From CAZBWE01 sp964568985 (GTDB taxonomy: Bacteria > Planctomycetota > Phycisphaerae > Sedimentisphaerales > Anaerobacaceae): DNA of 20,161 nt. The notes below the pieces were generated by a model. The model made no database searches and was not told where the DNA came from. It was given only the letters and a program-made list of their open reading frames with translations. The position numbers and the translations under genes were made by a program. The DNA is taken from the NCBI GenBank assembly GCA_964568985.1, contig CAZMSP010000027.1, positions 1 to 20,161 on the forward strand, written 5' to 3'. Positions 5,841-13,717 of this stretch are shown piece by piece (position 1 is the first letter of the stretch; every line of letters starts with the position of its first letter).

Positions 5841-8800
5841 CTACAGGCAGCTCTCGAGCCACACCATCGCGAGAATGGCAAAATCGTCAAATTTGACTTT
5901 GCCGTCACAGTTTAAGTCACCGTCGTTGAAGCCGCCCGGCAGACCGACCCACAGCCAGTTGTCGGTAAAGACGTCAAGATCGAAGTTGTCAACGACCCCA
6001 TCAATGTTATAGTCAGCACACTGATTGCATGCATTAGGGTCGGTGAACAATACGAACGACATATCAGCACTTTCGCCGGTCTGGTCGAAGACCTCGAACC
6101 ATTCCCATTCACCGTCGCATGGCAGTGGACGTCCTGAGACGGCATCATCGTTGAAGACGTGTTGATGATTCGTCCATCCCCACTTGTATATTGGTGGATT
6201 GAACTGGTCATATATGGCTACGATGCTTATCCAGTAGATGCCGTTAATTTTAGGCTGGTAGAACCAATCTTCCTCAGGTATTCTTACCGAGTAGCGGAAC
6301 ACCGCCTCCTGCCGCGAGGCCAAAGGATATCTGTATTTTACGTGCTTGTCATAGCCGAGGAACACTTCGTCGTATTCATAGGCCCTGTACTCCCAGACTT
6401 TCTGCCCCGGATAGCTGTACCCGAGTGTGTTGCACGGGTCGTCGACCGGCATGTCGGTCCAAAAGTAAATCAGGAAGTAGTCTGGCTTGTTCGGCAGGGG
6501 CATGCCAATGCCGTAATAATTGGGTTCGGAGGGATTATACGCATAGTCTAAATACGAACCCCACCAGACGATTGACGTTACCGGTGTACGGCGCCGGCAT
6601 AGCCAGTCATCTGCGACCACCATCTCAGTGATATTTGGCTCGCCGTCGTCTATGGCCCAGGAATTCACATCCTCATAGTGTGCCCAATCTCGCAGGCCGG
6701 TAAACGGCTGTTCCCACTTGACCCAGTTCGGGTCGGTGTCCAGCTCAAAAGACAAATCCCAGAACCGGTCTATGTAGAAAAGCGGGCCGCCCCAACGCCA
6801 GACAATCGGGGGCTGGTTTGTCAGCCAGTGCTCTGGGCCAAGCTCCATACCCACCCAGGGGTCGCCTGTCATCCAGAAGAATACCGACGCATCCATCCAG
6901 ACTTTAGGTCTGGTTTTCCAGCCCCATGGAAAAGCGTGAATTGTCTCGTTGTACTCAGCGATTATGCTTATCCAGTAGATGTCATCGAGCGAATTAAAGT
7001 CATCCTGCCAGAAGTGCTCATTTGGCTCTAATTGTACATAATACTGGAAGCAGACATCTTCCGAAAAATCAAGCCAGTCATCACCTGGGTCTGGGTGTTC
7101 GAATCTCTCATCATCGCCCATCCATACCTGCTCGACGCGGTTGGCATCGAGTTCGATTTCCCACAGCAGCTCGTGCGGCCGGCTCCAGCGGCCCCAGGGA
7201 AGTATATCGCACGGGTCTTCAAAAGTATTGCTCCAGAATCCTATCCACCAACTGCTTGGTTGTGTAGGAGGCATTTTGTAGTAGAGATAATAGTACTCGG
7301 TCCAATTGTAGTATGAGCCCCACCAGTGGATGCTGGTTACAGGCATCGAGCCGATGCACCTGAAGTCGTCCGCCAGGCAGACCCGATACGAAGGTCCCGG
7401 ATTCTCGGGGTCTTCCCACGGTGTAAATGCCCACATATCATAGCCGTAGAAGTGAGGGGTCTCGTGTTGGGGGACAGTCTCAATGGGCGGCTGAGACCAC
7501 TTGAGGTGTCTAACCGGCTCTTTGACTTCGCCGGTGCCGAGCTTGAAAGACAGGTCCCAGCTGAAGTCCTCTTGGTCCTTAATCGGACTGCAAGATAGCT
7601 CGTTCGTATCAGGGTTGATGCATCCTTGTACGGCATCGTCCATAAAGTAATGTGTGCGGGTCTCCCAGCCGAAGCGGTAATCAGGGACAACAGGACTGCC
7701 GGTACAGCAGGTCGGGTCGGGCCAGCCGGCGTTCATCTGGCATACAAAGATATTGCTATCATTACTGTCGATGACGCCGTCACAGTTCAAATCGGCCTGC
7801 TCGCATGCCCCCTCCGGAGGCTGGCCGGTGCAAGGTAGAAAGATGCTAAAGTCATCCCCGTCGACGTCACCATCGCCATCGAAGTCAGCGTTGCAGTCGG
7901 CACATTCATTGTATCCGTAGAGAGCTTCAATGCCCAGCCAGTAGATGCCCCAGTCGCCGGGCTGTTCCCAGTAGTCATTCGGGTCAAGATACTGAGTGAA
8001 CTGGAATTTGGTCGTCTTCTCACCGGTCCAGGGGTCCTCCTCCCAGCCAAAGAACTCGACTTCGTAGTTGTTGCAGTCGATTGTGTGGATTATTCCGCCG
8101 GGATGGCTGTAGGATTCGGGGTCGGCATAATCGGGCGGGACATTGGTCCAGATGGTAAGACGAAATTTCTCGGGCAATTCGCTCTGTTCCGGCACCATCT
8201 CGCTGGGCCAATTCTCAAATGAGCCCCACCATCGAATCACCGTGATAGGGTCATTCGTATCGCACCGAAAATCATCCGCAGCGAATGGAGCATACACGTT
8301 CCACCCATAGTATATTAGATTCGGGTCCCAGATATTTTTGACTACCGGTGGCTGAGCCCATTTGACTCTTATTCCGTACGGCAGAAGGTCAGCCAGCTTC
8401 CATTCATAATCGTTACCATCAATAGCCGGCTCGATGGAGTGGCGTCCCCCGCCGCGGGCCAGGTCCATAATATGGGGTTCACCTTTGACCGGATAAAAGT
8501 TATTGCCGGCAGGCACCGAGCCCTCCAGCGGCTCGTCTTTCCACTCGTAAAAAAAACTCGACTTCACAGTTACTAACTCATTGGGCTCCCATATCTTCGG
8601 ACTTTCATTGCTGTCAACACGGGTAAACTCAAACCGGTAACGAACATCAAGGGTCATATCAAAGGTCCCGCCGTTGGGGTCTTTTTTGGTAACTTTAAGC
8701 TCTCCTGTTGATGGCGGGCTGGGCTTAACTGTTACAAACACATCAAAGAAGGACTCGGCTGGGAAATCAACTACGATTGGCGCGGTGCTGACAAGACTCA

Positions 8801-9131
8801 GCTCAATCAACTTAATTGGAATGTTGCAATCGGGAGTAGGATTACCGGAACTCTGCCGTCTGATATATATATCTGCGTTACTGGTACAGGGGTCGATGGG
8901 TTGGCCTTTGAGGTAAATGACACCATCAAAGGGGTCTGAGCCGGGGAAGAAGAAATCAGCCGGTATTGCCGGTAAGGAATTGTTGCCGAAGACTACTTCG
9001 GTCGGCTCAACAGTAGCCCAATAGTCAATGCCGGGATTGATATAATTTTCACCGGCGAGCGGCGAAACCGCCAAACCGGCAACCACTACAAGCACACACA
9101 TCATTACAAATTTTAGCTTAAATTCTCTCAT
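5841..9131 (-). CDS. Large secreted protein with three Trp-rich repeat modules and two dockerin-like domains
   Basis: This 1096-residue protein has a Sec signal (residues 1-26, ending LAG). Three homologous modules follow at about 255-530, 541-797 and 803-1027. Each begins VKWxQPP, continues with ADDFRC or ADDWLC then a WWGS stretch, a FWTN-like strand and IYWISI, and ends with a GWxTR/GWTNH strand. Two EF-hand-type dockerin-like pairs are present: residues 410-465 (DFDGDGDVDGDD, DLNCDGVIDSND) and the C terminus 1037-1090 (DYNIDGVVDNFD, DLNCDGKVKFDDF). The first pair interrupts module 1 between its IYWLGI and GWETR strands. Dockerins mediate Ca-dependent protein anchoring; no enzyme active site is recognised, so a structural or polysaccharide-binding role at the cell surface is inference. 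The start is firm: AGGAGG lies seven nucleotides before the ATG. Confidence 0.85.
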   Translation of the reverse strand: MREFKLKFVMMCVLVVVAGLAVSPLAGENYINPGIDYWATVEPTEVVFGNNSLPAIPADFFFPGSDPFDGVIYLKGQPIDPCTSNADIYIRRQSSGNPTPDCNIPIKLIELSLVSTAPIVVDFPAESFFDVFVTVKPSPPSTGELKVTKKDPNGGTFDMTLDVRYRFEFTRVDSNESPKIWEPNELVTVKSSFFYEWKDEPLEGSVPAGNNFYPVKGEPHIMDLARGGGRHSIEPAIDGNDYEWKLADLLPYGIRVKWAQPPVVKNIWDPNLIYYGWNVYAPFAADDFRCDTNDPITVIRWWGSFENWPSEMVPEQSELPEKFRLTIWTNVPPDYADPESYSHPGGIIHTIDCNNYEVEFFGWEEDPWTGEKTTKFQFTQYLDPNDYWEQPGDWGIYWLGIEALYGYNECADCNADFDGDGDVDGDDFSIFLPCTGQPPEGACEQADLNCDGVIDSNDSNIFVCQMNAGWPDPTCCTGSPVVPDYRFGWETRTHYFMDDAVQGCINPDTNELSCSPIKDQEDFSWDLSFKLGTGEVKEPVRHLKWSQPPIETVPQHETPHFYGYDMWAFTPWEDPENPGPSYRVCLADDFRCIGSMPVTSIHWWGSYYNWTEYYYLYYKMPPTQPSSWWIGFWSNTFEDPCDILPWGRWSRPHELLWEIELDANRVEQVWMGDDERFEHPDPGDDWLDFSEDVCFQYYVQLEPNEHFWQDDFNSLDDIYWISIIAEYNETIHAFPWGWKTRPKVWMDASVFFWMTGDPWVGMELGPEHWLTNQPPIVWRWGGPLFYIDRFWDLSFELDTDPNWVKWEQPFTGLRDWAHYEDVNSWAIDDGEPNITEMVVADDWLCRRRTPVTSIVWWGSYLDYAYNPSEPNYYGIGMPLPNKPDYFLIYFWTDMPVDDPCNTLGYSYPGQKVWEYRAYEYDEVFLGYDKHVKYRYPLASRQEAVFRYSVRIPEEDWFYQPKINGIYWISIVAIYDQFNPPIYKWGWTNHQHVFNDDAVSGRPLPCDGEWEWFEVFDQTGESADMSFVLFTDPNACNQCADYNIDGVVDNFDLDVFTDNWLWVGLPGGFNDGDLNCDGKVKFDDFAILAMVWLESCL

Positions 9132-9253
9132 TCTAAATCCTCCTGAGCAAAAATTGCTTCACCGCCTTTTCCTCGGTTTTTACTGTTTTTTTAGGGGGAA
9201 AGCTTGCCAGGAAAACAGAGTAAGCTCTCTCACCACATCTTCCGTTACAATCT

Positions 9254-9287
9254 TTTATAGCGTACAGAATTCAGACGGCAATGTCAA
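9254..9287 (-). promoter_or_regulatory. Candidate promoter for the large secreted-protein gene
   Basis: On the minus strand TATAAA (9259-9254) is preceded by TTGCCG (9281-9276) at a 16-nt spacing. A perfect TTGACA lies immediately further upstream (9287-9282), but its spacing is 22 nt. This predicts a 5' leader of about 115 nt before the ATG. Confidence 0.35.
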
Positions 9288-9362
9288 CAAAATTATGGGA
9301 CTTTTCTCATTTTTTGCTGTCACTCAGGACGTAATATGCGATGCGATATGCGAAATATAATC

Positions 9363-9391
9363 TTGCAACCGTCTATAGTTTGGGCTATAAA
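9363..9391 (+). promoter_or_regulatory. Promoter of the proS operon
   Basis: TTGCAA (9363-9368) and TATAAA (9386-9391) are separated by exactly 17 nt, a good sigma-70-type pair. Transcription would begin near 9398, giving about a 42-nt leader before the ATG at 9441. This argues against the longer open frame that begins at 9336. Confidence 0.55.
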
Positions 9392-9440
9392 GTGCTACAA
9401 ACTACAATATACACGATATATACAGTACGAGGCACGAAAT

Positions 9441-11177
9441 ATGAGATACAGCCGGATGTTCATACCGACGGTCAAGGAAGTCCCTTCCGACGCCGAGACC
9501 ATCAGCCATAAACTTATGATTCGAGCGGGACTGATGCGGAAAGTCGCCAGCGGAACATACACATACCTGCCCCTCGGCTGGCGTAGTCTGCTAAAGACCA
9601 TCGAAATCGTCCGCGATGAGATGAACAAAGCCGGCGCCCAGGAAATACTTATGCCCGCCCTTCAGCCGATAGAGTTATGGCAGAAAACCGGCCGAGATAT
9701 CGACTATGGCGAAACGATGTGCCGGCTCACAGACCGTCACGGCAGAGAGAACGTCCTCGGCCCCACCGCAGAAGAAGTCGTAACCTACCTCGTTGCCGGC
9801 GAGATAAAATCTTACAAACAATTGCCTGTCAACCTCTATCAGATTAGCCCCAAGTTCCGCGATGAATTCCGCCCGCGTTTTGGCCCGGTCCGCTCCCGCG
9901 AATTTATAATGAAAGACGCCTACAGCTTCCACGCCGACCCAAAATGTCTCGATGAAACTTACAAGGTTATGTACGATACTTATTGCCGTATATTTAAACG
10001 CTGCGGACTTAAATATGTTACCGTTGAAGCAGAGGTCGGCGAAATGGGCGGCTCCGACTCGCACCAGTTCACCGTACCCTGCGAATCCGGCGAGGACACC
10101 ATCGTCTATGCCGAAGACGGCTCTTACGCTGCAAACCTTGAAAGAGCCGCCGTTGACCCACTGCCAAAAGAAAAGTCCAATGCAAAAATCCCACCTATTG
10201 AAAAAGTCCATACTCCAAACATCGGCTCCATCGAAGCCGTCTGTACATTCCTAAAAACAAAGCCAAAGGATATGATCAAAACCCTAATCTATGCCACCCA
10301 AGACGATACAATTGCCGCTTTGGTCCGGGGCGACCACGATGTTAATACCGAAAAGCTAACTCAAGCCGTTGGCGGCAAACATATAGAGCTGGCCGATGAA
10401 GCTACCATTGAAAAAGTCACCGGTGCCAAGGTCGGTTTTGCCGGACCAACGAGGATAGCGGATAAAGTCTCAAGAATGATTATCGACCACGCCGTCGCAG
10501 CAATGGCTGTCGGCGTCACTGGCGCCAACAAGACTGATTACCACGTAAAAAATGTCGTACCCGGCAGAGACTTTCATCTTGAAGGCAAAAACGTCATTGT
10601 CACGGATATTCGCTACGCAGTTGAAGGTGACACATATAATGGTAAAAAGCTCCTGTTCAAGAAAGGTATCGAGGTCGGCCAGGTCTTCAAACTCGGAACA
10701 AAATATTCTGAAAAACTTGGCGCAAAATTCCTCGATGAGAATGGCCACGAACAGCCCTGCATTATGGGCTGCTACGGCATCGGCATAAACCGCATCCTTG
10801 CTTCTGCAATTGAAATCAGTAGCGACGATAATGGTATCATCTGGCCAATAAGCATCGCTCCATTCGAGGTCATCGTAACCTCCGTAAATCAGGATGACCC
10901 TGACGTCGCAAAAACGGCAGAAAATATCTATCAGAAGCTGCTCGATTCCGGAATTGACGTTCTGCTCGATGACCGCAACCTTCGCGGCGGCGTCAAATTC
11001 AAAGACGCCGACCTAATCGGCATACCCGTAAGAGTTACCGTCGGCAAAAAATCCATCGCCGACGCCAACGTTGAAATCAAACTCCGCGCAGAATCAAAAA
11101 GTCAAACAGTCCCGATTGAAAAAGCCGCAGATAAAACAATCAAAATTGTCAATTCATTGAAGGAAAAAATCCAATGA
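9441..11177 (+). CDS. proS: Prolyl-tRNA synthetase (bacterial type with editing insertion)
   Basis: This class II synthetase attaches proline to tRNA-Pro in the cytoplasm. From the ATG at 9441 it is 578 residues, the usual size of the bacterial type. It opens RYSRMFIPTVKEVPSDAE; motif 1 lies in the GTYTYLPLGWRSL region, and the proline/ATP pocket has LGPTAEEVV near 107 and motif 2, FRDEFRPRFGPVRSREF, near 139-155. A YbaK-like editing insertion (about 225-375, including LIYATQDDTIAALVRGDHDVN) hydrolyses mischarged Ala-tRNA. Motif 3 is GCYGIGINRILA, followed by the anticodon-binding domain. I rejected the frame's upstream ATG at 9336 because the promoter lies after it and the family start is at residue 36; GAGG lies eight nucleotides before 9441. 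It is the first gene of a five-gene run and overlaps the next gene by ATGA. Confidence 0.95.
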   Translation: MRYSRMFIPTVKEVPSDAETISHKLMIRAGLMRKVASGTYTYLPLGWRSLLKTIEIVRDEMNKAGAQEILMPALQPIELWQKTGRDIDYGETMCRLTDRHGRENVLGPTAEEVVTYLVAGEIKSYKQLPVNLYQISPKFRDEFRPRFGPVRSREFIMKDAYSFHADPKCLDETYKVMYDTYCRIFKRCGLKYVTVEAEVGEMGGSDSHQFTVPCESGEDTIVYAEDGSYAANLERAAVDPLPKEKSNAKIPPIEKVHTPNIGSIEAVCTFLKTKPKDMIKTLIYATQDDTIAALVRGDHDVNTEKLTQAVGGKHIELADEATIEKVTGAKVGFAGPTRIADKVSRMIIDHAVAAMAVGVTGANKTDYHVKNVVPGRDFHLEGKNVIVTDIRYAVEGDTYNGKKLLFKKGIEVGQVFKLGTKYSEKLGAKFLDENGHEQPCIMGCYGIGINRILASAIEISSDDNGIIWPISIAPFEVIVTSVNQDDPDVAKTAENIYQKLLDSGIDVLLDDRNLRGGVKFKDADLIGIPVRVTVGKKSIADANVEIKLRAESKSQTVPIEKAADKTIKIVNSLKEKIQ

Positions 11178-12058
11178 ATTCTAACCAATTCTCGCGAAGA
11201 ACTTTTATCCGCAATACCTCGCTTATAGCTGCGGGGACAATTGTCGGCGCTCTTAATCAAAAAGGATACGCCGTCGATATTGACAAACTTGAACGCGTCC
11301 TAAAAAAAGGCCGCATCAACCAATCGGTCAGCAGATGGTGCTACGGCAAATTACCGCTTGACGAACTCTGTATGGCCGCCAAAAAAATAGGTCTAAAAGG
11401 CATCGACCTGCTCAGGCCCAACGCCTTTGAAACACTCAAAAAACACGGCCTGGTCTGCTCAATGATTGAAACGCATGGTTTGGTCAGAGGGATAAACAGA
11501 AAGGAAAACCACGAGCGATGTCTCCCAAAAATCCGTCAGGCAATCGAGGCAGCTGCTGAATATAATTTCCCAAATGTAATTACTTTCTCCGGCAACCGGT
11601 TCGGTATGACTGATGACGTGGGAGTTGAAAATGCCGTCACCGCACTCAAACAGGTCGTCGGTTCCGCTGAAAAGAAAAAGGTTACTATTTGTATCGAGTA
11701 TCTAAACAGTAAGGTAAACCACAGGGACTATATGTTTGATAATATGGCCTGGGGCGTCGAGGTCTGCAAAAAAGTCGGCTCTGAGCGTGTAAAGCTCCTT
11801 TATGACATCTATCATGCTCAAGTAATGGAAGGTGACATCATCCGCACCATTCAAACTTATAAAGACTACATCGGCCATTACCACACAGCCGGCAATCCGG
11901 GCAGAAATGAAATCGACGAAACACAGGAGCTATATTACCCAGCCATTATGCGAGCTATCGCCGACACCGGCTTTGCCGGCTACGTCGCACACGAGTTTAC
12001 CCCAACCCGTGACCCACTAACTTCTCTGGCACAGGCAGTACAAATCTGCGACGTCTAA
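11174..12058 (+). CDS. Tat-exported hydroxypyruvate isomerase-like TIM-barrel protein
   Basis: The 294-residue protein begins with a twin-arginine signal (SRRTFIRN, R8-R9, then a hydrophobic AAGTIVGAL segment), so it is probably exported folded. The rest is a xylose-isomerase-like TIM barrel of the hydroxypyruvate isomerase (Hyi) family. The putative metal and catalytic residues are visible: E175 in CIEYLNS, D211 and H214 in LYDIYHAQVMEGD, H237 in GHYHTAGNPGRNEID and E274 in AHEFTPTRD. Cytoplasmic Hyi interconverts hydroxypyruvate and tartronate semialdehyde. Exported relatives in Planctomycetota are likely sugar epimerases or isomerases, but the substrate cannot be read from sequence. It starts within the proS stop (ATGA), implying translational coupling; it has no functional link to ProS that I can see. 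Confidence 0.85.
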   Translation: MNSNQFSRRTFIRNTSLIAAGTIVGALNQKGYAVDIDKLERVLKKGRINQSVSRWCYGKLPLDELCMAAKKIGLKGIDLLRPNAFETLKKHGLVCSMIETHGLVRGINRKENHERCLPKIRQAIEAAAEYNFPNVITFSGNRFGMTDDVGVENAVTALKQVVGSAEKKKVTICIEYLNSKVNHRDYMFDNMAWGVEVCKKVGSERVKLLYDIYHAQVMEGDIIRTIQTYKDYIGHYHTAGNPGRNEIDETQELYYPAIMRAIADTGFAGYVAHEFTPTRDPLTSLAQAVQICDV

Positions 12059-12089
12059 AAAACTAAAAACTTAAAACCAAAAACTACTG

Positions 12090-12632
12090 ATGTGGAAACT
12101 AAAAAAGCCCAAACCTGTAAAGCTCATAGTCGGAATCCTGGCTGCCGACCGACAGTGTTTACACGCTGCCGTTGAGGCGATTGAAAACAAATTCGGAAAT
12201 ATCGACCTTGCAAGTGATGTATGGCCGTTCTCGCAGACCGACTATTATAAAGACCAGACAGGCTCACACATCCTGAGAAAATTTGCCAGCATTGAACAGC
12301 TGCTCGACCCCGGAAAACTGGCAAAAATCAAACACCAAACAAACAAGCTCGAGCAAAAGTTAGCAAAAACTCTGGCTCTGCCTCTGCCCAGACCGGTAAA
12401 TTTAGACCCCGGCATAATTGAGCCCTCGAAGCTCGTCTTAGCCACAACAAAAAACTACTCACATCGTATATATATTGGTAAAAAAATGTATGCTGAAGTT
12501 ACACTCGTTTTTGACAAAGGCACCTGGCAGTCCCTGCCTCACACCTATCCGGATTACAGGCAGCAGTGTTACTTCGATTTTTTCTCTAAAGTAAGAACCC
12601 GATTATCGGAGCAGCTAAAATCGAAACGTTGA
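12090..12632 (+). CDS. DUF4416 family protein
   Basis: The 180-residue product matches the DUF4416 pattern: PVKLIVGILAADRQ at the start, then KFGNIDLASDVWPFSQTDYY, ILRKFASIEQLLDP and IKHQTNKLEQKLA, with NLDPGIIEPSKLVLATTKNYSHRIYIG and a GTWQSLPHTYPDY tail. The family is often labelled GTP-binding in databases without clear biochemical support; its function is unknown to me. No good Shine-Dalgarno is visible; the 31-nt gap from the previous gene is an A-rich repeat of AAAACT-like units. It precedes the WecA-like gene with a 4-nt overlap, suggesting co-translation. Confidence 0.85.
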   Translation: MWKLKKPKPVKLIVGILAADRQCLHAAVEAIENKFGNIDLASDVWPFSQTDYYKDQTGSHILRKFASIEQLLDPGKLAKIKHQTNKLEQKLAKTLALPLPRPVNLDPGIIEPSKLVLATTKNYSHRIYIGKKMYAEVTLVFDKGTWQSLPHTYPDYRQQCYFDFFSKVRTRLSEQLKSKR

Positions 12633-13717
12633 CGATATTAACACTAATTTTGCTGGCCGGCTCTTTTGCCTTGTCAGCTGTTTTAACAACCATCGTACGA
12701 AAAATCTCCGCTCGTGCCGGCTTTGTCGCCCATCCAACGCAGGACAGATACCACCGAACCGTTGTCCCTCTCGGTGGCGGTATCGCCATCTTCATTACAC
12801 TGATGCTTTTCATCCTCGCTGCTACAATTGCAATAAAAGTCTTTCCCATCCGGCTCAACTCGCTTGCCCAAACCGCTAATATCGACCTCGCTGATTTTTT
12901 AGCCAAAATCAACCAGCTATGGTTTATCCTGCTCTGTACTTTTATGCTGTTTGCTTTAGGCCTTTTTGACGACATTAAATCTTTCAGCCCTTATTCCAAA
13001 CTTGTCGTTCAGTTTGCTGTGGCGATAGTGGCCGTTGCCCTCGCGGAAATTCGAGTCGAGCTTTTTATCGAGAACAAAATAATTAGCTCTGCCCTTTCAG
13101 CCGTCTGGATTGTTCTGATTATTAACGCCTTTAACTTCCTTGACAATATGGATGGTGCCGCTGCCGGCATTGCAGCTATAACCGGCTCTATCTTATTCAC
13201 CGCCGCTGCAATAAGCGGCCAGGTCTTTATCGGTGGTCTGGCAATTGTTTTTATAGGAACATTGCTCGGCTTTCTGATATTCAATTTCCCACCAGCAAAA
13301 ATCTTTATGGGTGACGCCGGTTCTCTTGTAGCAGGTTTCTTCGTAGCATTACTGACTCTGCGTACCACTTATTATCACGAAGCACAATCCGGACAATGGT
13401 ACGCAGTTTTTATGCCGCTGGTTGTTATGGCCGTGCCTCTATATGATTTTATCAGCGTAACATTACTGCGTATAAGCCAGGGCAAAAGCCCGTTCATTGG
13501 TGACACACAGCATTTCTCACATCGATTGAAAAGACACGGCTTAAATGACACTCAGGCGGTTCTGACGCTATATCTGGCGACCCTTGCCACAGGTCTTGGC
13601 GCCACCTTTCTCTATCAGGTTAATCTGCCTGGCGCTGTTATAATCTTCTCTCAAACTATTATGGTCTTAGCCATTATCGCCATCTTTGAAACCACCGTAA
13701 GAAATGACAGAAAATAG
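12629..13717 (+). CDS. WecA/TagO-type undecaprenyl-phosphate sugar-1-phosphate transferase
   Basis: The 362-residue integral membrane protein has about ten hydrophobic segments and the conserved cytoplasmic motifs of the MraY/WecA superfamily: HPTQDRYHRTVVPLGGG (35-51), the Asp pair D114-D115 in LGLFDDIKS, N169-x2-D172-N-M-D175 in FNFLDNMDG, D229 in FMGDAGS, and HFSHRL (295-300). It would transfer a sugar phosphate (often GlcNAc-1-P) from UDP-sugar to the lipid carrier, starting surface polysaccharide synthesis. The HFSHRL form is typical of WecA/TagO rather than MraY. The start is a TTG overlapping the DUF4416 stop (TTGA). It overlaps the next gene by 14 nt. The insertion at about 70-98 between membrane segments is longer than I expect. 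Confidence 0.9.
   Translation: MTILTLILLAGSFALSAVLTTIVRKISARAGFVAHPTQDRYHRTVVPLGGGIAIFITLMLFILAATIAIKVFPIRLNSLAQTANIDLADFLAKINQLWFILLCTFMLFALGLFDDIKSFSPYSKLVVQFAVAIVAVALAEIRVELFIENKIISSALSAVWIVLIINAFNFLDNMDGAAAGIAAITGSILFTAAAISGQVFIGGLAIVFIGTLLGFLIFNFPPAKIFMGDAGSLVAGFFVALLTLRTTYYHEAQSGQWYAVFMPLVVMAVPLYDFISVTLLRISQGKSPFIGDTQHFSHRLKRHGLNDTQAVLTLYLATLATGLGATFLYQVNLPGAVIIFSQTIMVLAIIAIFETTVRNDRK

Larger units (their letters stand above)
9132..9440. other. Divergent promoter region between the secreted-protein gene and proS
   Basis: These 309 nt separate two divergent genes. They hold a candidate promoter in each direction (described separately) and a roughly 115-nt minus-strand leader with a T-rich patch near 9170-9195. 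The right end (9395-9440) is a degenerate ATACGA/ATATACA-type low-complexity stretch like those in front of other genes here. An open frame extends proS upstream to 9336, but it precedes the promoter and has no family similarity. Confidence 0.5.

Noticed and set aside
6159..6551. 130-codon plus-strand open frame within the secreted-protein gene
   Set aside because: It is a shadow of the 1096-residue reading frame, which has a signal peptide, repeats and a strong Shine-Dalgarno.
9336..9440. In-frame 35-codon upstream extension of proS
   Set aside because: The extension lacks family similarity, and the 17-nt-spaced promoter at 9363-9391 lies inside it; the ATG at 9441 has a ribosome site and fits the family N terminus.
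9675..10211. 178-codon open frame antisense to proS
   Set aside because: It lies wholly opposite a clear prolyl-tRNA synthetase, has no ribosome site, and reflects codon bias of the real gene.
12586..12975. 129-codon open frame antisense to the DUF4416/WecA-like junction
   Set aside because: It overlaps two well-supported genes on the other strand and has no recognisable domain.
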